From Candidatus Sumerlaeia bacterium (GTDB lineage Bacteria; Sumerlaeota; Sumerlaeia; SLMS01; JAHLLQ01): 60,374 bases of DNA. Both the position numbers and the translations under genes were made by a program. Where the stretch lies: assembly GCA_028284075.1 (NCBI GenBank), contig JANQSL010000261.1, positions 1 through 60,374 on the forward strand, read 5' to 3'. Positions 1-9,647 of this stretch are shown in pieces (position 1 is the first letter of the stretch; each line of letters starts with the position of its first letter). The notes below the pieces were generated by a model that did not search any database, was not told where the DNA came from, and saw nothing but the letters and a program-made list of their open reading frames with translations.

Positions 1-722
1 GACAATCCGTTCTTCGAAGCCTGCGTCTCCAGAGCCGCTCTGTCCTCGCCATCTCCGTAAAGGACAAACGTCACGTCAGATCTCGTTTCCCGCACGATCT
101 TCGCGGCATCGAGAAGGAGGTCGATACCCTTTGCATGAACAAGCCGTCCCACATATCCGACGACAGGAGTATCCGGTATTTCGCGTTCTGTTTCGACATC
201 CAGAGTCAGACACAACGGAACACTGACTGTGCGGTCTTCAAGCCATGGGAATCGTCGCGCAAAGTCTTCTTTGGAGTAGTGTGAATTGGTAACGATTCGA
301 TCCCAGCGACTGCCGTGGCGTTTCCAGAGATAGTTGGTGAACCACGAGCGATTTGTTCGCGAAATCGTGTCTCCGTGTTCCATGTAGATGCAACCGACCT
401 CTGACAGCCGGGGCAGTTGATGTGAAATCGAAGGACTGTCGCAATGAACATGAAGAATGGATGGATGAAACTTCTCCATGACGCGTGTCAGTTCTCTTCT
501 GGCACTAATCCAGTTCCAGCCCTGCTTGATTCGGAGACAGTCAGAGTCGATTTTTCCCAGTTGCGTCCTGTTGAGCAGCCGGCCCTCTGACGAACAAAAG
601 CAGACGCTGTTTCTGAATTCGCTCCAGCCCTCTGCCGTTACAATGCGATGCACATAGCGTTGTACGCCGCCCAGATCGCCGTCCCAGAGAATGTGCAGGA
701 CGTTGATTTGCCTGTCTGTCAT
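1..722 (-). CDS. GT4-type glycosyltransferase, C-terminus cut by window edge
   Basis: Reading in from the left edge on the minus strand gives one open frame of 240 codons starting at an ATG at 722. The N-terminus has the retaining GT-B pattern (HILWDGDLGGVQRYVHRIV, then LHVHCD). The C-terminal nucleotide-sugar domain begins with GYVGRLVHAKGIDLLLDAA, typical of family GT4, and the frame runs off the edge before the EX7E region. It should transfer a sugar from a nucleotide donor onto the lipid-linked repeat unit at the inner face of the membrane. Its ATG overlaps the stop of the preceding gene by four bases, so it belongs to the exopolysaccharide operon. Donor and acceptor cannot be told. Confidence 0.85.
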   Translation of the reverse strand, partial: MTDRQINVLHILWDGDLGGVQRYVHRIVTAEGWSEFRNSVCFCSSEGRLLNRTQLGKIDSDCLRIKQGWNWISARRELTRVMEKFHPSILHVHCDSPSISHQLPRLSEVGCIYMEHGDTISRTNRSWFTNYLWKRHGSRWDRIVTNSHYSKEDFARRFPWLEDRTVSVPLCLTLDVETEREIPDTPVVGYVGRLVHAKGIDLLLDAAKIVRETRSDVTFVLYGDGEDRAALETQASKNGL

Positions 723-1843
723 TTACGGCGCTCTTGTCGGAGGGCTCTTTGATACACGTCCAGAGTCTGGTCTGTAATCCGGTCCCAGTCGTAATGGACG
801 GAAGTGTATTCCCTTGCGGCGTCTCCGAGCTCCCTGACGAGCTCCGGCGTTTCGCAGGCGATTTGAAGGGCGTTTTCGAGCTGCTCGATTGCTCCGGCTT
901 CGGCGACGAATCCCCGAGCCGCCTGTTGTGTTCCGAGAGCCTCAATCGCTGTGGGAATACTGCTGACGAGTGGGCAGATGCCGTTACTTGCGGCTTCCAG
1001 GAGGGCGATGGGAAGACCTTCGATTTCGCTCGGCAGAACGAACAGGTATGAATTAGCCAGGAGTGCGTCCTTTTGCGCTCCCTTCACCGGACCGACGAGC
1101 TGAACGCGCTTGTCAGCCCGGGCGAGCTCCTCGATCTCACGCCTGTAGCCTTCCGCATGTGGAGCTGGCCCGGCAATGATCAACTTCTTGTCTGTCTCCA
1201 CATTCTGAAAAGCCTTGATGAGATAGTGCACACCCTTCTCCGGAACGATTCGCCCAAGAAAAAGAATATAACCTTCAGGCTCCAGGCCAAATGGCGGGGG
1301 AGCAATCTTTTTCGAGGGTGGATCGCAGCCGTTCGGAATCGCCGAGAAAAGTTGCCGTGGGTAGCGCAGCTGGCAATAGATCTGAAGACTCAGTGAAACG
1401 CAGATAATGTGGTCAGACCAGCGAACGGCTTCACGCTCGGCACGCTGCAGGATTCCGCTCGCAACGCGACCCCATTTGGCTCGCTGCCAGTCAAGGCCGT
1501 GAATCGTCGACACGAGCCTTGTTTGTGAACTGAAACGCCTGATGAATCCGGCAGCCACGCAAGAGGCCAGGGCGTGCAGGTGGACAACATCGTACTGTGC
1601 CCTGATAGCTTTATAAACGGATCCCAGAACATAAAAAGCCGTCTCGCCATGCTTTGTGTAAACCGTTCTGGTGTTGACAAGTTTTACGCCTTCATACTCA
1701 GAGCGATCATTGTACTTCGGTCGACAGTAGCACGTGACATCAACGCCTCGTCTGACGAGCCGCGTTGAGATTTCGCGCACAGCTTTTTCGACGCCACCCA
1801 ATCCGTCATCCAGTCCGCGAAGACCAATCATTGCGACTTTCAT
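719..1843 (-). CDS. GT4-type glycosyltransferase
   Basis: A 374-residue group 1 glycosyltransferase. The chosen start is the ATG at 1843 (MKVAMIGLRGLDDGLGGVE), which has a GAGGAG ribosome site 8 nt upstream; an in-frame start nine codons earlier lacks this support. The N-terminal domain carries the DGLGGVEKAVREI donor-loop region. The C-terminal domain has LGRIVPEKGVHYLIKAF and an EX7E-like segment (PSEIEGLPIALLEAASNG). It probably adds one sugar of the exopolysaccharide repeat. It lies 11 nt downstream of the preceding glycosyltransferase and overlaps the next by four bases. The specific sugar is unknown. Confidence 0.9.
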   Translation of the reverse strand: MKVAMIGLRGLDDGLGGVEKAVREISTRLVRRGVDVTCYCRPKYNDRSEYEGVKLVNTRTVYTKHGETAFYVLGSVYKAIRAQYDVVHLHALASCVAAGFIRRFSSQTRLVSTIHGLDWQRAKWGRVASGILQRAEREAVRWSDHIICVSLSLQIYCQLRYPRQLFSAIPNGCDPPSKKIAPPPFGLEPEGYILFLGRIVPEKGVHYLIKAFQNVETDKKLIIAGPAPHAEGYRREIEELARADKRVQLVGPVKGAQKDALLANSYLFVLPSEIEGLPIALLEAASNGICPLVSSIPTAIEALGTQQAARGFVAEAGAIEQLENALQIACETPELVRELGDAAREYTSVHYDWDRITDQTLDVYQRALRQERRK

Positions 1844-1854
1844 GGTAAGGCTCC

Positions 1855-2970
1855 TCAGTTTTCCAGGCACTTTCTGTATGTATCCAGCGTGCGGCTTGCC
1901 GTTGCCTTCCAGTGAAACTTGTCAGCCTGCTCGCGACTCCTTCGTCGCATCTCTTTATGATTGAACGTGCTTTCCTCGAGAGAGGCCATTGCGTTGCGTA
2001 TTTCCTCGACGGAAGAAGGATCCTCGACATAGATAGCCGCATCACCACCAACCTCGGGCAGAGACGTTACGCGGGACGTGATGACCGGCGTTCCGCAGCA
2101 GAGTGCCTCGAGTACCGGCAGGCCAAAACCCTCATAGAGACTTGGATAGAGTATTGCCGAGGCAGCGCGATATGTGGCACCCAGTTGATCTTCCGGAATA
2201 TGACCCAGGAAGTGAATACGTTCGTGTCGATATTCCTCTCTGATCGCGGGAGGTGGACTCCAGGCGAGAACAAGATCAAAAGTCGGGTCATCCCTAAGCA
2301 GTTCCCTGTATGCCTGAAGAACACGCGGAGTATTTTTTCTCTCTGTCGAGCAGCTTATGGCAAGGAAGTACGGACGGCTGTCCTTTAAGGCGTTTACTAT
2401 AAAGGGAGGGGGCTGGCCATCGCCTTCATCATGAAAAACCGTTCTGTCAGCTGCCGGATAGATGACATCCACCTTGTCGGGCGGGATGCCGAGCAGTGCT
2501 TCCAGATCTCGTCGTGTGTGTTCACTGACCGCTATGAGCCGTTTGGCCTTCCTGGCAAACTCAGGGACAATCCTCCTTTGCAGCTTGTGGATGGGCCAGT
2601 GAGGGTTCGGCATGACCAGGAAGATCAGATCATGGATGGTCGCGACGGCATGTCGTGGTTCGGCAATCGGGAGATAATGATCCGTGGCATGATAGAGATC
2701 CGCGCCGCAGATCTTTTCGATCAGGCCGAAACGCTTTATCAACGGTTCGGCAGCCTGAGGCAGGCGAAGTTGCCTTGTCGGAAGTTGCCTTGAGCGCACT
2801 GTAACCCTTCTGCGGAAGTTCCTTACATAAAAACACAGGTCGAATTCCGACTCCAGCTCAATCATATGGTCAACGAGAGTGCGGGTTACACGACCGACTC
2901 CCGACTCTTGAAACAGGAAGGGAGTTGCGTCGATACGGACCGATGGTGATTTGCCGCTTCGTGAGTTCAT
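1855..2970 (-). CDS. GT4-type glycosyltransferase
   Basis: A 371-residue GT-B fold enzyme. The N-terminal half has the ESGVGRVTRTLVDHM loop, and the C-terminal half has the classic GT4 signature YEGFGLPVLEALCCGTPVI followed by SLPEVGGDAAIYVEDP. These place both catalytic domains intact at the usual length. It should extend the exopolysaccharide repeat unit on its undecaprenyl carrier, on the cytoplasmic side. The ATG at 2970 overlaps the stop of the upstream glycosyltransferase by four bases, implying translational coupling. Sugar specificity cannot be read from sequence. Confidence 0.92.
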   Translation of the reverse strand: MNSRSGKSPSVRIDATPFLFQESGVGRVTRTLVDHMIELESEFDLCFYVRNFRRRVTVRSRQLPTRQLRLPQAAEPLIKRFGLIEKICGADLYHATDHYLPIAEPRHAVATIHDLIFLVMPNPHWPIHKLQRRIVPEFARKAKRLIAVSEHTRRDLEALLGIPPDKVDVIYPAADRTVFHDEGDGQPPPFIVNALKDSRPYFLAISCSTERKNTPRVLQAYRELLRDDPTFDLVLAWSPPPAIREEYRHERIHFLGHIPEDQLGATYRAASAILYPSLYEGFGLPVLEALCCGTPVITSRVTSLPEVGGDAAIYVEDPSSVEEIRNAMASLEESTFNHKEMRRRSREQADKFHWKATASRTLDTYRKCLEN

Positions 2971-4124
2971 GAAGATCCGGAGCCTCTTTTTCGCGACACG
3001 AGGTCCAGGAGTATCGGTTCGAGTTGATTTGTAAGATTGGCGTAGGTGAATTTCTCGGCATGTTCACTTGCCGCCGCCTGGAACTCCGCGCGCAGGTCGT
3101 TCTCACAGAGAAGTCTCTTCATGTTCAGTGCATACCCTTCGATGTCTTCGGGTTCCGCGAGGAAACCTGTTTCACCGTGCTTGACAACCTCGGGAACACC
3201 GCCCGCCTTGAAGCCGAGACAGGCAACGCCACATGATTCGGCTTCGAGAAGTGGCATGCAAAACGTCTCGTCGTCTGAACCGTTAGCAAAAATCGTCGAA
3301 AGATTCATCCAATATGGCATCTCGGATCCGTCCAGTGGCCCGAGAAAGTGAACCCGGCTGTTGATCCCATGCTCGTCAACAATTGCCTGCATCTGCGAGA
3401 GATAACTCCCATCCTCAAAAAAACCGCGCATCACGAGTTCGGCATCGGGAACCTCTGAGGCAATACGTGCAAAAGCTCTCACAACATTGATTGCTCCTTT
3501 ATATGGAGTGTAGCGGCCGATAAAAAGAACTATAGGTCCCCTGGCTCCGAGATTCTTGAATGACCTGGAGGATGAAAAGAGTTTCCGGTCGACGCCGTTG
3601 TGTAGACGATGAGCGGACCGGCCCAAAGAGTCGATTTCATCTTTCAGAAAGTCGCTGACGACCACAATGGAGTCAGATTGCCTAAGCATTTCATGACCGA
3701 AGTTGCGAAGGCGATCGAGGGTTTCCGCTTCCTGACCGCTGTAATACTTGCCGTTGGCGACGCCGTGGTATGTAAAAAGAACTCGATAGCCGTATTTTCG
3801 CCTGTACCGGATCGCCCACTTTGCCTCTTGAGGAAGGTCGACCATGACGACATGAGGGCGGAGGCGGCGAACAACACGTTGAAACGTGTGTATTGTTTTA
3901 GGAAAGCCGAAGGGCCTGTCATAGAGCCAGTTCGTATAGGGAGTCTTGAAAACCGTTTCAACCCGGACAGGTTTGGCCACGGATTTGGTCGCGCGAAAGT
4001 GACTCAGAATTGTTACCTCGTGTCCGCGGGCGGCAAGCTCTTCGGCGAAGCCTGCCTCGCGGTTAATCATCCCTGCTCCGTCGCGGAGAATATTAAGATA
4101 AAACAGGATCCGAAGTTTTTTCAT
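2967..4124 (-). CDS. GT4-type glycosyltransferase
   Basis: A 385-residue group 1 glycosyltransferase starting at the ATG at 4124 (MKKLRILFYLNILRDGAGM). That start overlaps the stop of the polymerase-like gene by four bases, so the longer open frame upstream is rejected. The N-terminal domain shows INREAGFAEELAARGHEV. The C-terminal domain has VLFIGRYTPYKGAINVVRAF, then DDETFCMPLLEAESCGVACL and GGVPEVVKHGETGFL, which are the donor-binding motifs of family GT4. It is presumably a repeat-unit assembly enzyme of the exopolysaccharide pathway. Donor and acceptor are unknown. Confidence 0.92.
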   Translation of the reverse strand: MKKLRILFYLNILRDGAGMINREAGFAEELAARGHEVTILSHFRATKSVAKPVRVETVFKTPYTNWLYDRPFGFPKTIHTFQRVVRRLRPHVVMVDLPQEAKWAIRYRRKYGYRVLFTYHGVANGKYYSGQEAETLDRLRNFGHEMLRQSDSIVVVSDFLKDEIDSLGRSAHRLHNGVDRKLFSSSRSFKNLGARGPIVLFIGRYTPYKGAINVVRAFARIASEVPDAELVMRGFFEDGSYLSQMQAIVDEHGINSRVHFLGPLDGSEMPYWMNLSTIFANGSDDETFCMPLLEAESCGVACLGFKAGGVPEVVKHGETGFLAEPEDIEGYALNMKRLLCENDLRAEFQAAASEHAEKFTYANLTNQLEPILLDLVSRKRGSGSS

Positions 4125-5704
4125 GATTGTCTGGTCCAGTCGGGCTCTGTCGCTGCCAGCCGTTGTCTGATCAGCAACATTGTCGCGGCATGAATTCCAA
4201 TCATCACCCACCAGAATGGACTGATTGGATCGTAGCTGAACTGGAAGCAAATGAGTATGCACACGACCGGCAGAAGAGTGCTGATAGCCATGACTTGATT
4301 TTCGAGGCTTCGTGTTCCAGCCAGAGTCCGGAGATAGGAGACGAAGAGGCCGGCGAAGAAGAGGGTTAGAAGGGAAACTCCCACGAGCCCGTTGTCAAAG
4401 AAGACAGCCAGAGTCATGAAGAAACCCGGATGAGTGAGCACAATTCCGGTTTCCTGCATGAGTTCAATTGCCGCCCGATCATAATTCTCTCCGAGAAGGG
4501 TCGGTGCCCAATAGCTCCAGGAGAAATCGCCATGACCAAACAATAGAGTCATCAGTTCAGGATTTGAGAGGCTCTCGGGTTTGAGTTTCGCCATCATCGT
4601 TTGAATATCACGCATTCGAAACTCGCTCGCGCTTTCGGTCGACGGTGCCGCGAGGCTGGCAAATCGGCCGATGAGTTTTCCTGCAAAGGACGGAATCAGG
4701 ATGGACACGGTAATGAGACCGAGAATGCCGGAACAAAGTGTCGCGTTGAGAGCTTTGAGAAGTGGTCCGAGGCGTGAGATGACAAGGGCACTGGCAAACC
4801 ACACACCGAGGCAGAGGGCTGTCGCCACCCATGCGGCTCGCACGAAGAGGGCAATGAGCATCGTGCCCTGCAGGAGGAGTGTCATTCGAACAAGCCGATC
4901 GGAGAACACCCCTGTCCTGTACACCGCGTGAGGAAGGATTGTTAACAGAATTGCTCCGACAAAGCTCCCCAGTACATCCGGTTCCCGAAACACGGAATAC
5001 GGGCGGCCATAAAAAATGACATCTCGGTGATGTACAAGATGCAGGTGAAGAGTGTTCGAGAGAACAATCTGGATGAAACCATAGAGAGTGATGATGTTTC
5101 CCAGAATGATCCAGGCGTAAAGGACTCTCTTGATGTGAGTCCAGTCACGAAGATAGGTTGCTGTAACAAAGCCGGTTCCAAAAAGGAGGGAGGAAAAGAT
5201 AACGTACTTCAGCGAAAACGAGCGGGTCATGGTCATTGGGAATTCTTCGATCAGCACCACCGTGGCGACTTTCGAGATCGAAAAAAGAATCAAGGGCAGG
5301 AAGAGCGGAACGAGATGGAACGCCCGTCTGAGGTATGGATTTGTCTTGTCATGGACAAGATACAGGGCGAGCAGTCCCAGTCCGGCGAGTGTCAGGAGGC
5401 CATAAGCTCGGATGGTCGTTCCGCCAAGACTGATTCCGGCATGGTCATTCACAGGCGCCAGAAGTACGAGTGCCCACAAAACGATGTGAGAGCGATTAAG
5501 CAGACTGAGGCCAATCGCGATAAGAAGTGGCAGGAATGCAAGTCCGAGAATCGGCAAGCTCCTGGTCGTTGCCGCAACAGCAGCCGTGACGCCGCCCGCA
5601 ATGACCATCAGGATGGATTGCCATGTACATCTCGAATGACCGGGAAGCTGGAGGAATTCACCTGAGAGTGAAGAGTCGGACCCGGGAAGTGGGAGTGAAT
5701 TCAT
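4121..5704 (-). CDS. O-antigen ligase/Wzy-like polysaccharide polymerase
   Basis: A 527-residue polytopic inner-membrane protein with about a dozen hydrophobic segments and a large periplasmic loop between residues about 330 and 430. The segment REPDVLGSFVGAILL in the middle resembles the EPN-type motif of the O-antigen ligase/Wzy_C superfamily. In a Wzx/Wzy pathway this protein would polymerise lipid-linked repeats in the periplasm. Both ends overlap neighbouring glycosyltransferase genes by four bases. Ligases and polymerases of this superfamily are hard to separate by sequence. The flippase and Wza/Wzz-like genes of the same operon favour a polymerase. Confidence 0.85.
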   Translation of the reverse strand: MNSLPLPGSDSSLSGEFLQLPGHSRCTWQSILMVIAGGVTAAVAATTRSLPILGLAFLPLLIAIGLSLLNRSHIVLWALVLLAPVNDHAGISLGGTTIRAYGLLTLAGLGLLALYLVHDKTNPYLRRAFHLVPLFLPLILFSISKVATVVLIEEFPMTMTRSFSLKYVIFSSLLFGTGFVTATYLRDWTHIKRVLYAWIILGNIITLYGFIQIVLSNTLHLHLVHHRDVIFYGRPYSVFREPDVLGSFVGAILLTILPHAVYRTGVFSDRLVRMTLLLQGTMLIALFVRAAWVATALCLGVWFASALVISRLGPLLKALNATLCSGILGLITVSILIPSFAGKLIGRFASLAAPSTESASEFRMRDIQTMMAKLKPESLSNPELMTLLFGHGDFSWSYWAPTLLGENYDRAAIELMQETGIVLTHPGFFMTLAVFFDNGLVGVSLLTLFFAGLFVSYLRTLAGTRSLENQVMAISTLLPVVCILICFQFSYDPISPFWWVMIGIHAATMLLIRQRLAATEPDWTRQS

Positions 5705-6936
5705 GAGGTGACCCTCGCATACACACTCTCGACCTGCTTCAGGTGAACCTCGGGGCTGAATCGCTCCTGAGCCTGTTGACGGGCGGCCAGGCCCATTTCA
5801 CAGATCCTCTCGCGTGATGTTTGTTGGATACTTTTGAGCACACCATGCAAAGAAGCGACCTGGCCTGCCTGGAATACCCAACCGCTCATTTTGTCTTCTA
5901 CGAGTTCAGGGTTTCCTCCACTGTCACTCACAAGGCAGGGGCGCCCGGCGGCGAGGCTTTCCATGATCGCCATCGAGCAGTTCTCAAACCAGAGCGAGGG
6001 AATGACCGCCACGGCACAACGTTCCAGCTCTCTGGCAACCTCATTCGGTTTCACGCGACCGAGCCATGTCACCTCATTTTCGAGGGAGTGACGGACCGAG
6101 AGCGCCTGCAGTTCGGCTGCGATGGGACCGTCTCCCGCAATGCGAAGTGGTGGGCGTGGTGAGTCCAGCTTCGCATAAGCGCGTATGAGTGTATCGACGC
6201 CTTTCTCAACACAGAGTCGGCCGGCGTAGAGCAGGCCTTCACCTGGAGGTGTTGCCTTCATCGGCACTTCCGCGAAGTTGTTAATGACAACCACTCGTTC
6301 CTCGGGGATGCCACCATCCGTCAGACACTTGCCCATGAACTCACTGGGGGCGATAAAGGATCGATAGAGTCTTTGATAAGTCGATTTGAGATCATGGTAA
6401 TTTGCTGAGATGGCTGAAACGATACTGCTCCCGAAGCGGCCGTGGCAGCAGCGGTGTTTCACGCAGTTCCAGTAGGCCTTCTTTTGGTCGATGCAGCGCG
6501 TACATGTTCCTCCGTTTGTGAAGAGGCCGTAGCTTGGGCAGATGGGTTTATAGTCGTGGGCGGTCATGATGACCGGCACGTCCTGATAGCAGCATTCGAA
6601 AATTCCCGGCGAGAGCTGGTTGTAAATGTTGTGAGCATGAACAAGGTCGGGCTGAAACTCTGCGACGGCCTTCGCAAGAGTTCGCCTGGCAAGGCCTCTC
6701 AGCGACCGGACGGCAAGGGCCGACATTTCTTTCGCCCGAGTCACGGGGGACAGGCGAGGTCCCAGTTCAACAGGTGGCACTGTCCAGGAAGGCCATTCTC
6801 GTGGCCGCTCGGCATGATCCATCCCGAAGAAGCCGACTGTATGTCCGCGCGCACGCAACTGGTCGGCAACGGTGAGCATGTAGGTCTCAGCGCCTGCCCT
6901 CGGGTAGAGGTATTTGTTGGCCATCAGGATTTTCAT
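5701..6936 (-). CDS. GT4-type glycosyltransferase with cysteine-rich insert
   Basis: A 411-residue glycosyltransferase starting MKILMANKYLYPRAGAETYM, with GRLCVEKGVDTLIRAYAKL and an EX7E-like segment (PSLWFENCSMAIMESLAAG) in the C-terminal domain. Between the domains, around residues 130-170, is a cysteine cluster (CPSYGLFTNGGTCTRC, then NCVKHRCCHG). This insert occurs in a known subset of GT4 enzymes and may bind metal. The start overlaps the flippase stop, and the stop overlaps the polymerase-like gene start. The role is repeat-unit synthesis; the specificity is unknown. Confidence 0.92.
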   Translation of the reverse strand: MKILMANKYLYPRAGAETYMLTVADQLRARGHTVGFFGMDHAERPREWPSWTVPPVELGPRLSPVTRAKEMSALAVRSLRGLARRTLAKAVAEFQPDLVHAHNIYNQLSPGIFECCYQDVPVIMTAHDYKPICPSYGLFTNGGTCTRCIDQKKAYWNCVKHRCCHGRFGSSIVSAISANYHDLKSTYQRLYRSFIAPSEFMGKCLTDGGIPEERVVVINNFAEVPMKATPPGEGLLYAGRLCVEKGVDTLIRAYAKLDSPRPPLRIAGDGPIAAELQALSVRHSLENEVTWLGRVKPNEVARELERCAVAVIPSLWFENCSMAIMESLAAGRPCLVSDSGGNPELVEDKMSGWVFQAGQVASLHGVLKSIQQTSRERICEMGLAARQQAQERFSPEVHLKQVESVYARVTS

Positions 6937-8384
6937 GAGGCTGATCCAATGCGGCCGGTGAGAACACCATCGAGCCAGTAGCGTTTGCCCGCGAAACCGA
7001 TGATTGCGGCGATGAGAATTCCGGAGCAGACTGATACGATTGTTGAGGCGATGAGAGGAACAGACTGGTCGAGATATTGGGCAATGGCTCTCAATGGAAG
7101 GTAGCTTACACCGATGATAATGAGGAAGAAAACCGGTCGCAGAAATATCCGGTTCCTCCAGGGCAGGTCCTCACGTCTTTGAAGCAGGTGCGCCTGGAGA
7201 ATCAATACGGCGCCCTCCGCCAAAACAGTTGCGATGGCTGCGCCTACCATTCCCAAAGGGGGAATCAGCAGCAGATTGGATATAACATTCAAGGCCGCCG
7301 CGCGCATTGTGATATGCATCACCTGGCGTTGTTCACCAACAGCTTCGAGGGCATGGCCGACGACGTTTGTCAGCGAAACGAGTAAAACAAGCGGAGCAAG
7401 CAGTTGAAAGGCGAGGCCCGATGCGGCAAAGTTCTCTCCATAGACTGTGAGCATCAGACGAGGTCCCAGGATAACTCCACCGATTGCGATCGTACCGAAG
7501 AGCATCGCATGAACACGAAGAATGGATGTGAAAATCTTCGCCGCATCCACGGTACGGCCCTCGGCCCGAAGCGACGCAAATCCGGGAAAGAGAGCCCGGC
7601 AGGTTCCACCGCTCAGCCCCATGACGACGACGATCACTCGGTAGGCGGCCCCGTAAAGTCCGACTTCTTCAAAACTGATCATGCCCAGCATAACGCTGTC
7701 GAAATAGAGCGAGATCATCACGAAGAATGTTGAGAGCGAGAAGGGAATTCCCGCTCGTGCCAGTGTGACAAGTTGCCGGGCCTGGAGTTTTTTCCATCCG
7801 GACGGAGAATACCCTCTGAGTCCGGCAAGCGAACAAATGGCCCCGATTCCGTGGGCACCGGCGTAGACGTATGCAATTTGCCATCCGGAAGTGAATCTAT
7901 CGATGAAGAGGATGACTCCAAGAACACAGAGACCTTTTTCGATGATCGGGATCACGATGTCCGGATGAAGTTTGCCCCGGGCAAAGGCTGGCCGGCGAAT
8001 CAGCTGTCCGACACCCTGTAAATAAACGGCGGCAAAGCAAAGTGTGACTGCGAGCGGATTGGGATTGTGGAGCTGGAGTACGGTATCAAGCAGGCATGCT
8101 GCAAGGAGGGCGGGCAGGGCCAGGAGGACTTTCAATGCAAGCAGGGCCGCCAGCGTCTCCCGACGCTTTGAGTTACTGCTCTCGTACCAGCTTTGCAGAA
8201 AGAGTTTGTCGAAACCCAGATCTATAATTGGGAGGAACAGACTGACCAGGCTGAAGTAATAGAAGAACTCACCCACGCCGTCCGCATTGAGCAGACGCGA
8301 TGCGACGATGATGACAACAAAGCTGAGTACTTTCTCAGTCAGCTGTGAGAGTGACAAAAGAGAGCTGTGCAGCAGGAGCTTCAT
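6933..8384 (-). CDS. Wzx-like polysaccharide flippase (MOP superfamily)
   Basis: A 483-residue protein with roughly 12-14 membrane helices along its whole length. The N-terminus (SLLSLSQLTEKVLSFVVIIV, then ASRLLNADGVGEFFYYFSLV) is typical of the polysaccharide transporter branch of the MOP flippases. A conserved central stretch ends near AAYRVIVVVMGLSGG. It should flip the undecaprenyl-linked repeat unit to the periplasmic face, where the polymerase encoded two genes downstream works. It starts 24 nt after the Wzz-like gene and overlaps the next glycosyltransferase by four bases. Confidence 0.9.
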   Translation of the reverse strand: MKLLLHSSLLSLSQLTEKVLSFVVIIVASRLLNADGVGEFFYYFSLVSLFLPIIDLGFDKLFLQSWYESSNSKRRETLAALLALKVLLALPALLAACLLDTVLQLHNPNPLAVTLCFAAVYLQGVGQLIRRPAFARGKLHPDIVIPIIEKGLCVLGVILFIDRFTSGWQIAYVYAGAHGIGAICSLAGLRGYSPSGWKKLQARQLVTLARAGIPFSLSTFFVMISLYFDSVMLGMISFEEVGLYGAAYRVIVVVMGLSGGTCRALFPGFASLRAEGRTVDAAKIFTSILRVHAMLFGTIAIGGVILGPRLMLTVYGENFAASGLAFQLLAPLVLLVSLTNVVGHALEAVGEQRQVMHITMRAAALNVISNLLLIPPLGMVGAAIATVLAEGAVLILQAHLLQRREDLPWRNRIFLRPVFFLIIIGVSYLPLRAIAQYLDQSVPLIASTIVSVCSGILIAAIIGFAGKRYWLDGVLTGRIGSAS

Positions 8385-8408
8385 GCGTTTGCATACCTTG
8401 CCGAAGAA

Positions 8409-9647
8409 TCAGTTGTCATTCGACTCAAGATAAACAGCCAACAACGGCAGGTCGAGGTCCTTGCCTGCTTCTTCACCCAGTGCGTAGGTCCTGTCGGCCA
8501 TCGCGAGGAGGTATATCAGGCCGAGCCCAAACAATGATCCCAGGAAGAGTGCCGCGAAGACAATCATCTTCTTTTTTGGGGCGAGAGGCTCCGGATTGAA
8601 GTTGGGAGCCTCCAGTTCAACGATGCTCCCTCGCCGCTTGAGCGTCGTTCCCTCGGAGAGAAGAATCTTGTGGTACTCGGTGTTGATGTCGGAGTATTGC
8701 CGGCGCGCTTCACGAACTTCCCATCGAAAACGTTCGTGTTCCAATGCCAGCTGAGCCTGCTCGGAAAGTCCTTCAAGATTCTCCTGTAGCAGGTCGAGGC
8801 TGCGTCTGATATCTTCATCGACGCGTGTGACTTCGTCGCTGGATTCATCGAAGCGTGAAAGCAGTTTTGTCCGTTCGAGTCTTAATTCCATGAGTTGCCG
8901 CTGGATGTACGGAACGGGACTTACGTCGACGACGTCACGTGTGAGTGCCATTGTTGGTGCTCCCTGAATGAGCGACGTGTCCCCAAGAGGGTCGATTGTC
9001 GCAATGCCGGGATGTTTTTGCTCGAACTCGCTGAGCAGCATCTCCCGCCTGTCCACTTCCTCCCGCAGGAGATTCAGTTGGCCCGAAAGGAACGACTTGT
9101 ATTCGTTCACTTCTCCCATAAGGATATCCAGGTACTTCTCACGGTAATTGCTGATGATCGATCTGACGACATTCTGGGCAAGCTCCGGATCGTTACACTT
9201 GCATCCAACAACGAGTATTTCCGGATTCACCACATCGACCCAGACCTGCTCTCGGAGAGCCTTCAGGGACCAGGCCATCTGGGAGCGATCATCAAGTCTC
9301 TCTTTCGGTTCCCTGTCGGATGAGAAGAATCTGCTCCAAATGGAACGCGAAGGAGGCGGATTCTCGATGAGGTCCAGATTGTGAATTACCGCCTCAAGAA
9401 CAGGGTTGGACTTGAGAATTTCGCTTTGGACGCGAATATGAGTGTCCTCCTGTGGGCCCTGACGCCTGATTTTCAGGAGGTTGCTTTCCTCCTGCCGCTC
9501 CTTGATCCAAACTTTCGACACGGAAACATAGGAGGGTTCCGTTCGAACGATCATCAGCATTGCGAAGACCACGGAAATCGCAGGAGGAATGATCACAAGG
9601 GCTCTTCGTCTGAAGAGAATCGTCAGGACAGGGCGGACGAAATTCAT
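8409..9647 (-). CDS. Wzz/GumC-like chain-length determinant (polysaccharide co-polymerase)
   Basis: A 412-residue protein. The chosen ATG at 9647 (MNFVRPVLTILFRRRALVII) overlaps the stop of the upstream gene by four bases. One membrane helix lies at about residues 15-35 and a second near the C-terminus (MIVFAALFLGSLFGLGLIYL). The periplasmic part between them is rich in heptad-like coiled coil (LERTKLLSRFDESSDEVTRV and following). This two-helix, coiled-coil layout is that of Wzz/GumC co-polymerases, which set chain length and link the inner-membrane polymerase to the outer-membrane export protein. It carries no kinase domain; a very reduced kinase-like protein is encoded just upstream. Confidence 0.88.
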   Translation of the reverse strand: MNFVRPVLTILFRRRALVIIPPAISVVFAMLMIVRTEPSYVSVSKVWIKERQEESNLLKIRRQGPQEDTHIRVQSEILKSNPVLEAVIHNLDLIENPPPSRSIWSRFFSSDREPKERLDDRSQMAWSLKALREQVWVDVVNPEILVVGCKCNDPELAQNVVRSIISNYREKYLDILMGEVNEYKSFLSGQLNLLREEVDRREMLLSEFEQKHPGIATIDPLGDTSLIQGAPTMALTRDVVDVSPVPYIQRQLMELRLERTKLLSRFDESSDEVTRVDEDIRRSLDLLQENLEGLSEQAQLALEHERFRWEVREARRQYSDINTEYHKILLSEGTTLKRRGSIVELEAPNFNPEPLAPKKKMIVFAALFLGSLFGLGLIYLLAMADRTYALGEEAGKDLDLPLLAVYLESNDN